Shown here piece by piece: positions 10,709-19,988 of a stretch of 64,000 bases of DNA (position 1 is the stretch's first letter; every line of letters starts with the position of its first letter). The translations under genes and the position numbers were made by a program. The notes under the pieces are model-generated. The model was given only the letters and a program-made list of their open reading frames with translations, was not told the origin of the DNA and made no database searches. This DNA comes from Xanthomonas nasturtii (GTDB lineage Bacteria > Pseudomonadota > Gammaproteobacteria > Xanthomonadales > Xanthomonadaceae): positions 124,001-188,000 of the forward strand of contig NZ_LYMI01000012.1 of assembly GCF_001660815.1 (NCBI RefSeq). Direction: 5' to 3'.

Positions 10709-11644
10709 ATGAAGCATCCAGACGCATTGCGCATTGCCCTTGTCGGCATCGGCAAGATCGCCCGCGACCAGCACGTTCCCACCATCGCTGCGCGCGACGA
10801 TGTGCAGTTGGTTGCCACCGTGAGCCGGCATGGCACGGTCGACGGTGTGCCGGCCTATCAGACACTGGAAGACGCGTTCGCCGCGCAGCCGGAGATCGAA
10901 GCGGTGGCATTGTGCACGCCACCGGTCGGGCGGCACGCGTTGGCGCAGACCGCGTTGGTGGCCGGCCGCCATGTGTTCCTGGAAAAGCCGCCGGCCGCCA
11001 CGCTTGCCGAGATCCATGACCTGCAGGGCGTGGCCCAGCGTGCGCAGCGCAGCCTGTTCACCAGCTGGCATTCGCGCTGCGCCGCCGGCGTGGCACCCGC
11101 CCGGGCATGGCTGGCCGACAAGCAGATCGTGCGCACGCACATCACCTGGAAGGAAGACATCCGCCATTGGCATCCGGGCCAGGACTGGATTCTCGAGCCC
11201 GGCGGAATGGGCGTGTTCGACCCCGGCATCAATGCGCTGTCCATCGTCACCCATCTGCTGCCGCGCAGCTTCGCGCTGCGCGAGGCCGAGTTGCACACCC
11301 CGGACAACCGTCAGGCACCGCTGTATGCCAGGCTCGCCTTCGTCGATACCGCGGGCGTACCGGTGACGGCCGAATTCGATTTCCTGCAGACCGGCCACCA
11401 GCGCTGGGATATCGAAGTGGAGACCACCGCTGGCATGCTCATGCTCAGCGAAGGCGGCGCCAAGCTGAGCATCGATGGGCAGCCGCACGCGCTGCCTGCG
11501 TCCAGCGAATACGACGGACTGTACGCGCGCTTCGTGCAACTGGTGCGCGCCGGTGAATCGGAAGTGGATGTTGCACCGTTCGTGCATGTGGCAGATGCGT
11601 TCATGCTTGGCGCGCGCACGGTCACCGCACCTTTCGCCTGGTAG
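10709..11644 (+). CDS. Gfo/Idh/MocA oxidoreductase, galactose 1-dehydrogenase-like
   Basis: A 311-residue NAD(P)-dependent sugar dehydrogenase. The N-terminus IALVGIGKIARDQHVPTIAA is a Rossmann dinucleotide loop; FLEKPPAATLAEI carries the EKP motif of the family, and GGMGVFDPGINALSI contains the conserved active-site region. Overall pattern is closest to bacterial D-galactose (or L-arabinose) 1-dehydrogenases, which oxidise the aldose to the lactone. Start at 10709 is preceded by AAGG. It runs alone, ending in a strong hairpin; sugar specificity is an inference. Confidence 0.85.
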   Translation: MKHPDALRIALVGIGKIARDQHVPTIAARDDVQLVATVSRHGTVDGVPAYQTLEDAFAAQPEIEAVALCTPPVGRHALAQTALVAGRHVFLEKPPAATLAEIHDLQGVAQRAQRSLFTSWHSRCAAGVAPARAWLADKQIVRTHITWKEDIRHWHPGQDWILEPGGMGVFDPGINALSIVTHLLPRSFALREAELHTPDNRQAPLYARLAFVDTAGVPVTAEFDFLQTGHQRWDIEVETTAGMLMLSEGGAKLSIDGQPHALPASSEYDGLYARFVQLVRAGESEVDVAPFVHVADAFMLGARTVTAPFAW

Positions 11645-11672
11645 TTGGCGCACGCTGATTCGTCTGAGGCTG

Positions 11673-11699
11673 GACCCACCGGCCGTTTGCCGGTGGGTC
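11673..11699 (+). terminator. Hairpin after the sugar dehydrogenase
   Basis: GACCCACCGGC, loop CGTTT, GCCGGTGGGTC: an 11-bp perfect stem 28 bases after the stop codon. No T-run follows, so efficiency is uncertain. It lies between convergent genes. Confidence 0.6.
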
Positions 11700-11769
11700 T
11701 GCAAGCAGCTGTCGCTGATCCGTCAGCAGCTCCGGGCACTTACGGACTGCGCGCCCGGTGCCGTGTGGA

Positions 11770-13440
11770 TCAGCGCGTTTCCAGTACGACTTGGTCTGGT
11801 TCGATCACGTTTGGGTCGGTCCCGGTGCGCGCCTCGGTAGGCCGGGTGGCCGCCACGCGCAGCGCCGGTGTGATCTGCGCGCGGAACTGCCTGACCACCC
11901 ATGCTTCGTCCAGCAATGCAAACGCGAAAAAGCCTAGCAAGGTGCCGGCCACCAAGGTGGGCGCGTGCGTAAAGGTGCCGGGCAGCAATAGGCTCAGCCA
12001 CAAGAAGATATTGGGCGAGGTCTGCAGAAGATGGATGTCCAGTGCCACTGGCGCGCTGATGGTCCGGCCGGTCACGCGCTGGTGCACGCGCAGGTAGAGC
12101 GCGCTGCCCACACGGCATGCCAGCAACAAGGCCAGCGGTAGCAGCAGCGCACTCCAGGCATGCCAGCCGCCGTGGCTCAGTGCATCCAGCAGCGAGGTGC
12201 CGCCGGCGCGCAGCGAGACCAGAAAGGCCATCGGCACCATGGTCAACGAGCCCACCCAGCCCCAATTGGTGGCCAGCTTGCCCGCCGCGATCGGTTGCGC
12301 GCGGCGCCAGCCCTGGGCCAGCAGAGACGGCAACGCCAGGGCGAGCACCAGCACCACAAAGAAGCGCTCCAGCGCGTGCACGTTGCCCAGCACCTCGTGG
12401 TGATCCAGGAACAACAGCAGCAACAGCACTGGCAGCAGGATCGACAGCACCAGCGTGTAGCGCGCCGCAAAGAAATAATCGCCACCGCGTGCCAGCGAAA
12501 AAGTCGGTACCGACAGCGCAGGCGGCACGATCAGCAGCAGGCCAATCACATGCACCCACGGGTTGTGAAACTGCGTCAGCAGAAACATCGCCAGCGCAGC
12601 GCGGGCCACGCTGAGCACGCTGAGTGCGATGTCCTCCGGCCCGCTGCTCAGGCGCAGTGCGCCAGGTTCGATGCGCACCGACAGAAAAAACGCGTTCGCC
12701 GCCAGCAACGCGACGATGGCGGTTGTGGTGAGCACATGCGGCAGGCCGATGCCCAGGCATGACAGCGCAAACCCGCCAATCGCTGCGATCAGCATCCATT
12801 GCAGCAGATGGATTTCGGTCTGTTCGCCCAGGTAATTCATGCGCGAAGAGCTGCGTGCGGTCATGCGTTTGAGTTCGTCCCACGACAATGGGCGCGAGTT
12901 GGGCAGGCGAAAGTCGATGTACTCGGCGGGCGGCAGGCCGGAGGCGATCAATGCAAACACTTCGACGATGTACTTGTGCGCCACCACCAGGACCTGTTTG
13001 CCTTGCCGATCCAGTGGTGCCAGCACGGTGTCGTAGTACCTCTTGCAGCGCGCATACATATCCATCCAGTGTTCGCCGTCCGGCGGCGCGCCGTCGGCAT
13101 CGTGAAAGCAGGCGTCGTAGAGGCAATGGCCGATGGACTTCTTGATCAGCGTCTTGTTCTTGCCGGCGAAAATGCCGAAATCGCGCTCCACCAGCGCCGC
13201 GCTGGACAGCACACGCGGGTGCCCGGGTGCACCTTCCAGAATGATCGCGGCAGTGGCCTGCGCACGTTCGAGGGTGGAGACATGTACCTCGTCGAACTGC
13301 AGTGCACGTTGCCGCACGTAGCGCGCCGCCTGCTGCGCCTGGCGGCGCCCGAGCGATGTGAGCGGGGAGTTCTGCGCACCAGCGAAGTAATTCTGCTCGT
13401 TGGCGAGCGACTCGCCATGACGCACGAAATAGAGAGGCAT
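11770..13440 (-). CDS. Histidine phosphatase fused to a ten-helix membrane domain
   Basis: A 556-residue fusion. Residues 1-200 are a phosphoglycerate-mutase-like histidine phosphatase: MPLYFVRHGESLANEQN holds the phosphorylated histidine, LERAQATA the downstream arginine region, and VVAHKYIVEVF the second histidine, with K in place of the usual G. From residue about 210 to 530 there are around ten hydrophobic helices with short loops, resembling a transporter-like bundle that I cannot assign. The phosphatase would face the cytoplasm unless the first helix inverts it. Alone between a convergent gene and the amylase; the start at 13440 is the beginning of the phosphatase fold. Confidence 0.8.
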   Translation of the reverse strand: MPLYFVRHGESLANEQNYFAGAQNSPLTSLGRRQAQQAARYVRQRALQFDEVHVSTLERAQATAAIILEGAPGHPRVLSSAALVERDFGIFAGKNKTLIKKSIGHCLYDACFHDADGAPPDGEHWMDMYARCKRYYDTVLAPLDRQGKQVLVVAHKYIVEVFALIASGLPPAEYIDFRLPNSRPLSWDELKRMTARSSSRMNYLGEQTEIHLLQWMLIAAIGGFALSCLGIGLPHVLTTTAIVALLAANAFFLSVRIEPGALRLSSGPEDIALSVLSVARAALAMFLLTQFHNPWVHVIGLLLIVPPALSVPTFSLARGGDYFFAARYTLVLSILLPVLLLLLFLDHHEVLGNVHALERFFVVLVLALALPSLLAQGWRRAQPIAAGKLATNWGWVGSLTMVPMAFLVSLRAGGTSLLDALSHGGWHAWSALLLPLALLLACRVGSALYLRVHQRVTGRTISAPVALDIHLLQTSPNIFLWLSLLLPGTFTHAPTLVAGTLLGFFAFALLDEAWVVRQFRAQITPALRVAATRPTEARTGTDPNVIEPDQVVLETR

Positions 13441-13763
13441 CGCGTTGCTCCGGTTTGCGCAACTGTCACTGGAATCGAAGCGCCACCCGCGATAACGCGG
13501 AGCCAGTCACTTCGCCGCATCGGCGACTGCTGCCTGCACTGCGTGAGACCTCTGTGCAGACAGCACGCCGCCACGTAGGTGCAGCGGCAAAGCGGTTGCG
13601 TTGCAACGGCGGGGCGATGCGTCGGAATCAATTCATGTTGAGCTGAAACAAGTGGAAAAGCGCTTGTCTGCAGGTGATATGGGTGAGCACTGCATGCCAG
13701 CGAGCCTGCGTATTGCAGGCCGCGTGACCCTGAATGCAACCGATCAGCGCCGGCATCCAGATA
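13441..13763. other. Intergenic region upstream of the phosphatase fusion
   Basis: No gene or convincing promoter was recognised. Open frames here are short and do not resemble known proteins. The minus-strand promoter of the phosphatase fusion must lie in this stretch. Confidence 0.5.
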
Positions 13764-13799
13764 CAAAAAGCCCCCGCCGCGCGTCTGCGTCGGGGGCGA
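13764..13799 (-). terminator. Rho-independent terminator of the amylase gene
   Basis: On the minus strand, GCCCCCGACGC, loop AGACGC region, then GCGGGGGC followed by TTTTTG: an 11-bp stem with one mismatch and a T-run. It lies about 110 bases after the amylase stop codon; the bases between hold no gene. Confidence 0.85.
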
Positions 13800-13907
13800 T
13801 GGATCGCTCGCACGGTAATGGCGTGCGATCTCTCAAGGTGTGCTGCAGGTTACCTTGTTATGCCTGGATAATCGGGCGCTGCGGTGTCGCCCTGTGCCGA
13901 TGTTTGC

Positions 13908-15335
13908 TCAACGCCGCCACATGCGCGCGCCACGCGCCGGCAGCGTAAAGGTGTAGGAGCCGCTGGAAATGCGCACCACATTCCCCGACCCCAGCGCATC
14001 GGTGTAATCGGCATTCCAGAACAACACGCTGTTGTTCATTCCCACCGTGGCGGTGACCGGGTTGCCGCACTTGTTGATGCCAACGATGCCCAGGCTGCCG
14101 CGACGGAACAGAATGTGGCAGGAGCTGGACGACAACACCTGCATGTCGGTGCCCTGTACGCCATTGTGGAAGCCGATCATGCGACGCAGGTCGTCGCGCA
14201 GGTACGCATTGACCCAACGGTTGTCGCCGCTTTCGTTGTTGTCGGTGTAGATCATCGGCATGCCGCCGTTACGGCCGATCAGGTACGCATACGCCAGCGT
14301 TTCATCCACCGGGTCGAGAATGGCATAACGGAAACCGGCGTTGTTGGGGATGTCGTGGGTGACCGCAAAGGTCACGGCACGATTGCCCGGCAATGCCTGG
14401 CCGGATGCTGCCGGGTCGGCCAGCTGCTGCATGCTGGCGCCAATGGCGAATGCGTTACGCACCGCATTGAACAGCGGGAAGTCGTAGGCAGCATGCGGTG
14501 TGGATTGCAGGTAAGGCGCCAGGAACTGGTCGTAGTCGCCATTACCCGTGCCGCCGCCGGTGATCACTTCGCCGAACACATACACGCCGGAGCGGATGCC
14601 GGCATCGAAGACGCGGTTGAGATGGTCGAAGGTCATGTGCTTGGCCGCGTCCACACGGAAGCCGGTGACGCCGATACCCTTGAGTGCCTGCAGATAGGCG
14701 CGCTGCTGTTGCACCACCCAGTCGTTGCCGACCAGATCCGGCAGGCCTGGGTCGCTGCCACCGCCGCAGATGCGGTAATTGCGCACCTGGAAGGCGTCGT
14801 TGTAGTTGCTGATGCATTGCGCCGCGCCAAAATCGCTGGCGCCCAGGAAGTTGGACTGCAGCGTGCCGAACAGCCGCAGTGAATCGTAACGGCCAGGATT
14901 TGCCGCGTATTGCGACAGCACCGCACTGCCTGGGTAGTTGAGGTCCGAGCGCGTGGCCGCTTCGTTGGCCATATGGTTGAACACGATGTCGGCATAGGTT
15001 TCCACGCCGTTGTTGGCCAGTGCCTGCACCATCTTCCGGAATGCAGCGGTGTCGCCGAGCGGGTTGTCGATGAGGCGGATGTCCTGCGGCTGATAACGCG
15101 CCCACCAGGCGCTGCCTTCGGAGCGGTACGCGGGGGCGATCAGCACCTTGCGATAGCCAGCATCGGCGATCTGCTTGGCACGCGCTTCGACGGTGGCATA
15201 CGGCCAGTTGAAGGCGTGCAGGATGACATCGGCCTGGACGTTGGCAGTGGCCAGCAACAAGACCAGCGCCGTCAGCAAGAGACGGGCACTGCGCTGCATG
15301 AGCGAGGGTGGAGCGTGAGCAGGCGTGTTGCGCAT
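13908..15335 (-). CDS. Secreted alpha-amylase (GH13)
   Basis: A 475-residue starch-degrading enzyme with a signal peptide (core RLLLTALVLLLATANVQA). GH13 motifs appear in order: ADIVFNHMA (region I), GFRVDAAKH with the nucleophile Asp (II), VYVFGEVI with the acid/base Glu (III), and FAVTHDIPNN with the third carboxylate (IV). A C-terminal beta domain (residues 390-475) completes the fold. In Xanthomonas campestris the extracellular amylase goes through Sec and the type II system. TGGAG nine bases before ATG 15335 supports this start over the internal ATG at residue 13. A LacI-type palindrome lies about 150 bases upstream. Confidence 0.95.
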   Translation of the reverse strand: MRNTPAHAPPSLMQRSARLLLTALVLLLATANVQADVILHAFNWPYATVEARAKQIADAGYRKVLIAPAYRSEGSAWWARYQPQDIRLIDNPLGDTAAFRKMVQALANNGVETYADIVFNHMANEAATRSDLNYPGSAVLSQYAANPGRYDSLRLFGTLQSNFLGASDFGAAQCISNYNDAFQVRNYRICGGGSDPGLPDLVGNDWVVQQQRAYLQALKGIGVTGFRVDAAKHMTFDHLNRVFDAGIRSGVYVFGEVITGGGTGNGDYDQFLAPYLQSTPHAAYDFPLFNAVRNAFAIGASMQQLADPAASGQALPGNRAVTFAVTHDIPNNAGFRYAILDPVDETLAYAYLIGRNGGMPMIYTDNNESGDNRWVNAYLRDDLRRMIGFHNGVQGTDMQVLSSSSCHILFRRGSLGIVGINKCGNPVTATVGMNNSVLFWNADYTDALGSGNVVRISSGSYTFTLPARGARMWRR

Positions 15336-15481
15336 CGGATGGTTCTCCAGTGGGTGGCGCAGGCCGCCGCGCAGTGCGCGATGCCTGCATCAAGGCCTCC
15401 GGCCCCTGTTCCGGAAAGCGCGCGCACGGCGTGCAGCGCGCGACGATGCTAAGCGCGCATCGCGGCGCAACATCGGTGTTG

Positions 15482-15495
15482 TGCATACGTATTCA
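15482..15495. promoter_or_regulatory. Candidate LacI-family operator upstream of amylase
   Basis: TGCATACGTATTCA is a 14-bp palindrome with one mismatched pair around a central CG, the usual LacI-family operator form. It lies between the amylase gene and the divergent DUF2058 gene. A maltose/starch repressor (MalR-like) is a natural candidate, by inference only. Confidence 0.45.
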
Positions 15496-15672
15496 CTGCA
15501 TCGAACAGGCAAATTGCGCGCGGTGTTCGGCGCCAACGGCGGGCTTGGTCGCAAAACGCAGCGCACGGCGCGTGCCAGGCCGAGTGGTGATGCCAGCGGT
15601 TCGGCCAGGCTGCGACGGGGCCATGGCGCCGGCCGCGTTAAACTAGCCGCCAGCCCACTGCCAAGCCTCCCG

Positions 15673-16218
15673 ATGCGCAACCCATTGCAAGAACAGCTGC
15701 TCAAGGCCGGCCTGGTGAAAAAGGCCCAGGTGGACAAGATTGCGCGCGAGCAGGTCAAGCAGCGCCACGCCAAGGGCGCGGCGGTGTCGCCGGCGGATGC
15801 CGACAAGGTCGATGCGGCACGCCTGCAGGCCGAGCGTGCCGAGCGCGATCGTGCGCTGGCCGAAGAGCGCAACGTACAGGTGCGCCGGCAGGAGGTGCTG
15901 GCCCAGGTCCGGCAGATCGTGGAGACCAGCAAGGTCAAGCGCGAAGGCGAGATCGACTACCGCTTCAACGACGGCAGCGTCATTCGCAGCGTGCTGGTGA
16001 ACCCCGTACTCCGTAGCCAGTTGGCCAGTGGCGCACTGGTGATCGTGCGCCACGGCGATGGCTTCGAGCTGATTCCGCGCGCCGCTGCCGACAAGGTTTA
16101 CAGCCGCGATGCCGACACGGTTGTTCTCGATCACGGCCGCAACAGCGCGCCGGCAGCGGCCGATAGCGACGATGACTATTACAGCCAGTTCAAGGTGCCT
16201 GACGATCTGATCTGGTAG
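15673..16218 (+). CDS. DUF2058 family protein
   Basis: A 181-residue, highly charged protein. It opens MRNPLQEQLLKAGLVKKAQ, the DUF2058 (YaiL-like) signature, followed by a long Lys/Arg/Glu/Ala helix likely to form a coiled coil (residues 20-75). A compact C-terminal part follows (YRFNDGSVIRSVLVNP, then LVIVRHGDGFELIP) and the tail is acidic. The family is cytoplasmic and has been described as nucleoprotein- or polynucleotide-associated; its role is unknown. The start at 15673 matches the family N-terminus; the frame is open well upstream but unlike protein. Confidence 0.88.
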   Translation: MRNPLQEQLLKAGLVKKAQVDKIAREQVKQRHAKGAAVSPADADKVDAARLQAERAERDRALAEERNVQVRRQEVLAQVRQIVETSKVKREGEIDYRFNDGSVIRSVLVNPVLRSQLASGALVIVRHGDGFELIPRAAADKVYSRDADTVVLDHGRNSAPAAADSDDDYYSQFKVPDDLIW

Positions 16219-16454
16219 GGCGGCGAACAGATGCGGTGAGCAGGCGGTGCACGAATCTGCATGCGCCGGGGCGCGGGACCGCAACGTAGTGCTACCCCTC
16301 ACGTCATCGTCCATGGTGACGTGACTGCTATGAGCTCGGCTCAAGCAACCATGCGTGCCAGCCCCGTCGCTGCGCAACAGTCCCGGTGCTGCTCAACGTA
16401 GTCGTGCGCCAGCCTGCGCGCTACCCTGGTGCTCTTGTCGCCACACGTACCGTC

Positions 16455-17012
16455 ATGTCGATCGTTCTTACATCGTTCGCCCGCACCCGCCTGTTCCCGC
16501 GCGATGGCCGTCGCAATGCCATCCAGGACTGCACGCCCGAGCAGTTCGTCCAGCGGCTCAATGATGAGGCGCCGCTACGCGTGATCGAGGGCTATGCGCC
16601 GTTTTGCCAGTTGCACGTGCACCGCAACTGGACCACGACCCGCTGCCTCACCGTGCCTATCGACGCTGACAACCGCCATTTGCTGCGCTCCGGCTACGAG
16701 GCGCGCAGCACGCAGGAATTGGCTGTACTGGTGCGTTGGTTTGAAGGTGTCGAGCCGCCGGTGGCCGCGTATCTGCTGCCGATCCTCTACAGCCGCGATC
16801 AACTGGCCAAGGAGGGCGCGCTCATCGATGCGGACTGGGGCGTGGTCGGTTGCCTCTACACCGCAGAGCCGCAGGAAATTCCGATGGCACCGATCACGAT
16901 GTTGCGCAACGCCCTGGGCGTGGAAGAAGGTGGCTCTGGCGTGCCGCTGGACCGCGACGCGTATCGGCGCAGCGTGGCGTTCTGGGAACGCAATGCGAAC
17001 TGGCGGCCTTGA
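16455..17012 (+). CDS. DUF3228 family protein
   Basis: A 185-residue protein matching the DUF3228 pattern: FARTRLFPRDGRR at the start, APFCQLHVHRNWTTTRC near residue 55, LLRSGYEARSTQELAVLVRW near 80, DADWGVVGCLY near 130 and ALGVEEGGSGVPLDRDAYRR near the end. No signal peptide or membrane helix. The function of the family is unknown. The start at 16455 (MSIVLTSF) places the conserved block at the N-terminus; an earlier in-frame ATG at 16386 would add 23 residues. Confidence 0.85.
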   Translation: MSIVLTSFARTRLFPRDGRRNAIQDCTPEQFVQRLNDEAPLRVIEGYAPFCQLHVHRNWTTTRCLTVPIDADNRHLLRSGYEARSTQELAVLVRWFEGVEPPVAAYLLPILYSRDQLAKEGALIDADWGVVGCLYTAEPQEIPMAPITMLRNALGVEEGGSGVPLDRDAYRRSVAFWERNANWRP

Positions 17013-17049
17013 TATTGGTTGTGCCGTCCGCGTTGCATGCGTCTACCAA

Positions 17050-19392
17050 TCAGCGGAATAAGTGCGCCTGGATCCCAACGAATGCACTGCGGATGTCCGC
17101 AACACTGCCCAGCATCCGTTTGGCGTCGTTAACCCCGCCGTAGCGGATTCGTAAAACGTCGCCGATCCTGCTGCTGGCCAGTTCACCGGTACCGTTGCGC
17201 GCGTAGTTGCCCAGCACGTATTCCAGGAACGAACGCATCTCACGCTCGTACCCGCTCAGGCCGGTGGACATGGCTGACTGCACCCGCTGCGTCCGCGACA
17301 GGGGCGCCAGGGTGAAGCGAACGTAGGCCAGTACATCGAAGATGTCGCTGTGCGGTGCATCGATCAGGCGCCGCATGTCATCCAGTCGCTCGTTGTCGTA
17401 CCCCAGGTCCGTGAGGCGCTGTATAAAGTCCTCGCGCCGGTCCGGGTCGCTCCAGATGGCGCGCAGGTGGTCTTCGTCCTTGAGCAGCGCATCGAGGTCA
17501 CCGAAGAGCTGTTGCATGAATTCCTGCGCGGTGATCATCCTGCCGTCGTTGGACCAATACGTGGTCGCGGCGATGTAGTGGATGCTGCGCTCGCGGCCGT
17601 CGGAGAGTTTGACCACCACTCGCCTGGGCGGCGCGGGTTCGTTGATGCCGCCACCAAGCGCCCCGGGCTCGCTCTCTCGATGCAGTCGAGGTTTGCGCGG
17701 CTCGGCCGGATCGTCCGGCGGCAGCGGCTCGCCATCCCACGCGGCATCGTTGAAGTGCGCATAGGCCTTCACGAAGTCGTAGATAGTGAAGTAATCCTTG
17801 CCTTCGAACGTGCGCGTGCCGCGCCCGATGATCTGCTTGAACTCGATCATCGACTTGATCGGGCGTAGCAGCACGATGTTGCGGATGTTCAGCGCGTCCA
17901 CGCCGGTGGACAGCTTCTGCGACGTGGTCAGGATGGTCGGGAGGGTCTTCTCGTTGTCCTGGAACTCACGCAGGTGGCGCTCGCCGAGCTCACCGTCGTC
18001 GGCGGTGACGCGCTCACAGTAGTGCGGGTTCGGGTTGTCCTTGATCTGATTGATGAAGTTGCGTACCTGCGCGGCGTGCTCCTGGGTGGCGCAGAACACC
18101 AGCGTCTTCTGGCGCTGGTCGATCTGGTCCATGAACTCCTGCACGCGGCTGCGCTCGCGCTGGTCGATCACCAGCCGGGTGTTGAAGTCGGCTTCCGTGT
18201 AGACGCGGCCGCGTTCCAGCTCGCCTTCTAGCACTACGTCACCCTCGGAGTAGGTGTACTCGTCCAGGGTCGAAGCCATCTGCCGCACCTTGAACGGCGT
18301 GAGAAAGCCGTCGCCGATGCCCTCCTTCAGCGCATACGTGTAGACCGGCTCGCCGAAGTAGGCGTAGGTATCGCCATTGACATCGCGCTTCGGCGTGGCG
18401 GTCAGGCCCAGCTGCACGGCCGGCTTGAAATACTCCAGGATCGCGCGCCAGCTGCTTTCGTCGCGCGCACCGCCGCGGTGGCACTCGTCGATGACGATGA
18501 AGTCGAAGAAGTCCGGCTCATAGCCCTCGAAGGTGAACTGCGCCGCCGCAGGCGCGTCTTCCGCATCGCCGCCACCGGTCATGAAGGTCTGGAAGATGGT
18601 GAAGAACACGCTGGCATTGCGCGGAATGCCGCCCTTCTTGCGGATTTCTTCCGGTCGGATCCGGCACAGCGCATCCGGTGGGAACGCATTGAAGGCGTTG
18701 AAGGCCTGGTCGGCCAGAATATTGCGGTCGGCCAGGAACAGGATCCGTGGGCGGCGCACCGGGTCACGGCTGAGGTTCCACTTGGCGTGGAACAGCTTCC
18801 ACGCGATCTGGAACGCGACGGATGTCTTGCCGGTGCCGGTGGCCAGCGTCAGCAGGATGCGGTTGCGGTCTGTCGCGATGGCCTCCAGCACTGCGGTGAT
18901 CGCGTTGTGCTGGTAATAGCGCGGCTGCCACTTGCCGCCGCCGGTCTCGAACGGCACCGCGCCGAAGCGCTCGCGCCAGTCGTTGCCGTGCGGAAAGCAG
19001 CGCAGCCAGAGTTGTTCCGGTGTCGGGAACGGCAGGGCGATCTCGCCTTCGGCGCCGCTGTCCATGTCGATGCCATACCAGCCGATCCCGTTGGTGGCAT
19101 AGGCAAATCGCGCCTGCAGCCGCGTCGCATAGTCCTTGGCCTGGCCGACGCCTGCGGTGTGGCCCAGTCCGGCACGCTTGGCCTCGATCACCGCCAGTTT
19201 GCGGCCGCGGTAACTCAACACGTAGTCCGCCGACAGCGCCGTGCCGCGCTGGCCGCCGCCGAGAATGCGGCCAGGGCAGATCAGCTCGCGATGGACCTGC
19301 GCGCCATCCACCACGCCCCAGCCGGCCTCGCGCAGCACCGGGTCGATGCGGTTGGCGCGGGTGTCGGCCTCGGTTTCAGTCGTCGCGTGCAT
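17050..19392 (-). CDS. hsdR: Type I restriction endonuclease subunit HsdR (EcoEI-like)
   Basis: HsdR translocates and cuts unmodified DNA as part of the HsdR2M2S complex. The 780-residue protein has an N-terminal PD-(D/E)XK nuclease (ADYVLSYRGRKLAVIEAKR, residues 55-75), then SF2 helicase motifs: TLATGTGKTSVAFQIA (Walker A), VIDECHRGG (DECH box), GLTATPKRD, and IGRGTRT. The C-terminal 200 residues resemble the EcoEI_R_C domain, and the length is typical of the shorter type IB enzymes. Start ATG 19392 follows AGGCAGGC; it overlaps the end of the toxin gene by 17 bases, so hsdR is probably translated from the same mRNA. Last gene of the operon. Confidence 0.95.
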   Translation of the reverse strand: MHATTETEADTRANRIDPVLREAGWGVVDGAQVHRELICPGRILGGGQRGTALSADYVLSYRGRKLAVIEAKRAGLGHTAGVGQAKDYATRLQARFAYATNGIGWYGIDMDSGAEGEIALPFPTPEQLWLRCFPHGNDWRERFGAVPFETGGGKWQPRYYQHNAITAVLEAIATDRNRILLTLATGTGKTSVAFQIAWKLFHAKWNLSRDPVRRPRILFLADRNILADQAFNAFNAFPPDALCRIRPEEIRKKGGIPRNASVFFTIFQTFMTGGGDAEDAPAAAQFTFEGYEPDFFDFIVIDECHRGGARDESSWRAILEYFKPAVQLGLTATPKRDVNGDTYAYFGEPVYTYALKEGIGDGFLTPFKVRQMASTLDEYTYSEGDVVLEGELERGRVYTEADFNTRLVIDQRERSRVQEFMDQIDQRQKTLVFCATQEHAAQVRNFINQIKDNPNPHYCERVTADDGELGERHLREFQDNEKTLPTILTTSQKLSTGVDALNIRNIVLLRPIKSMIEFKQIIGRGTRTFEGKDYFTIYDFVKAYAHFNDAAWDGEPLPPDDPAEPRKPRLHRESEPGALGGGINEPAPPRRVVVKLSDGRERSIHYIAATTYWSNDGRMITAQEFMQQLFGDLDALLKDEDHLRAIWSDPDRREDFIQRLTDLGYDNERLDDMRRLIDAPHSDIFDVLAYVRFTLAPLSRTQRVQSAMSTGLSGYEREMRSFLEYVLGNYARNGTGELASSRIGDVLRIRYGGVNDAKRMLGSVADIRSAFVGIQAHLFR

Positions 19393-19675
19393 AGCCTGCC
19401 TCGCGTTGCGCGCGGATCGCCAGGACAAATACGGTGTCCAGCGCCGTTACATACTGGTAGAGGGCGATGTATCCGCGAGCGCCTTGGCCAATGACCAGTT
19501 CACGCAGATCGTTGTGCGTCAGGCGCCCGATCAGCGGATTGTTCGTGAGCACATCGGATGCACTGACGATCTCGCCAAGACGCTCTTGGATGTGCGCCGC
19601 CTCGTGCTGTTCCAGGTGGCCGATGATGCGCCGCAGGTCCTCGTTGACAGAGGGTAGGAACTCGACGCGCGCCAT
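19376..19675 (-). CDS. RelE/ParE family toxin
   Basis: A 99-residue protein of the ParE/RelE fold: MARVEFLPSVNEDLRRI opens with the first strand and helix, followed by NPLIGRLTHNDLRELVIG and YIALYQYV as the last strands. ParE toxins poison gyrase and RelE toxins cut mRNA at the ribosome; the lack of obvious RelE catalytic residues leans to ParE, but this is uncertain. It starts one base after the antitoxin stop codon, the usual coupled arrangement, and its end overlaps hsdR. Confidence 0.88.
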   Translation of the reverse strand: MARVEFLPSVNEDLRRIIGHLEQHEAAHIQERLGEIVSASDVLTNNPLIGRLTHNDLRELVIGQGARGYIALYQYVTALDTVFVLAIRAQREAGYARDD

Positions 19676-19676
19676 G

Positions 19677-19961
19677 CTATTCGGCGAACTTGCGGGGGAC
19701 GGGAAGCGGAGTGTCCTTGCCCTGAATGCGTCCCATCAGATAGCGACGCATCTCGTCCCAGGGAATGCTCTCGCCGGTCTCAAGGAATTCGGCCCAACGG
19801 CGTTCTGCCTCTGCATGGAAGTCGGTGCGTCGCTCGGCCAATTCGGCCTTTTCGGCAATGGCTTCCAGGATGAAATTGTGCGACGTGGTGCCGGCCGCTT
19901 GCGCGGCCTTGGCGATGCGGGCCTTGAGCGCTTCCGGCAGGCGAATGGTGGTGGTGCTCAT
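19677..19961 (-). CDS. Ribbon-helix-helix antitoxin
   Basis: A 94-residue protein. MSTTTIRLPEALKARIAKAA is a classic ribbon-helix-helix DNA-binding N-terminus (CopG/ParD type), followed by GTTSHNFILEAIAEKAELAE; the C-terminal part (residues 50-94) would bind and block the downstream toxin. Such antitoxins repress their own promoter, and an imperfect 20-bp palindrome lies 28 bases upstream of this start. It forms a two-gene module with the toxin, inserted between the Abi gene and hsdR. Confidence 0.88.
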   Translation of the reverse strand: MSTTTIRLPEALKARIAKAAQAAGTTSHNFILEAIAEKAELAERRTDFHAEAERRWAEFLETGESIPWDEMRRYLMGRIQGKDTPLPVPRKFAE

Positions 19962-19988
19962 GCGGGGCTCCCGTTCAGGATGTCCAAA

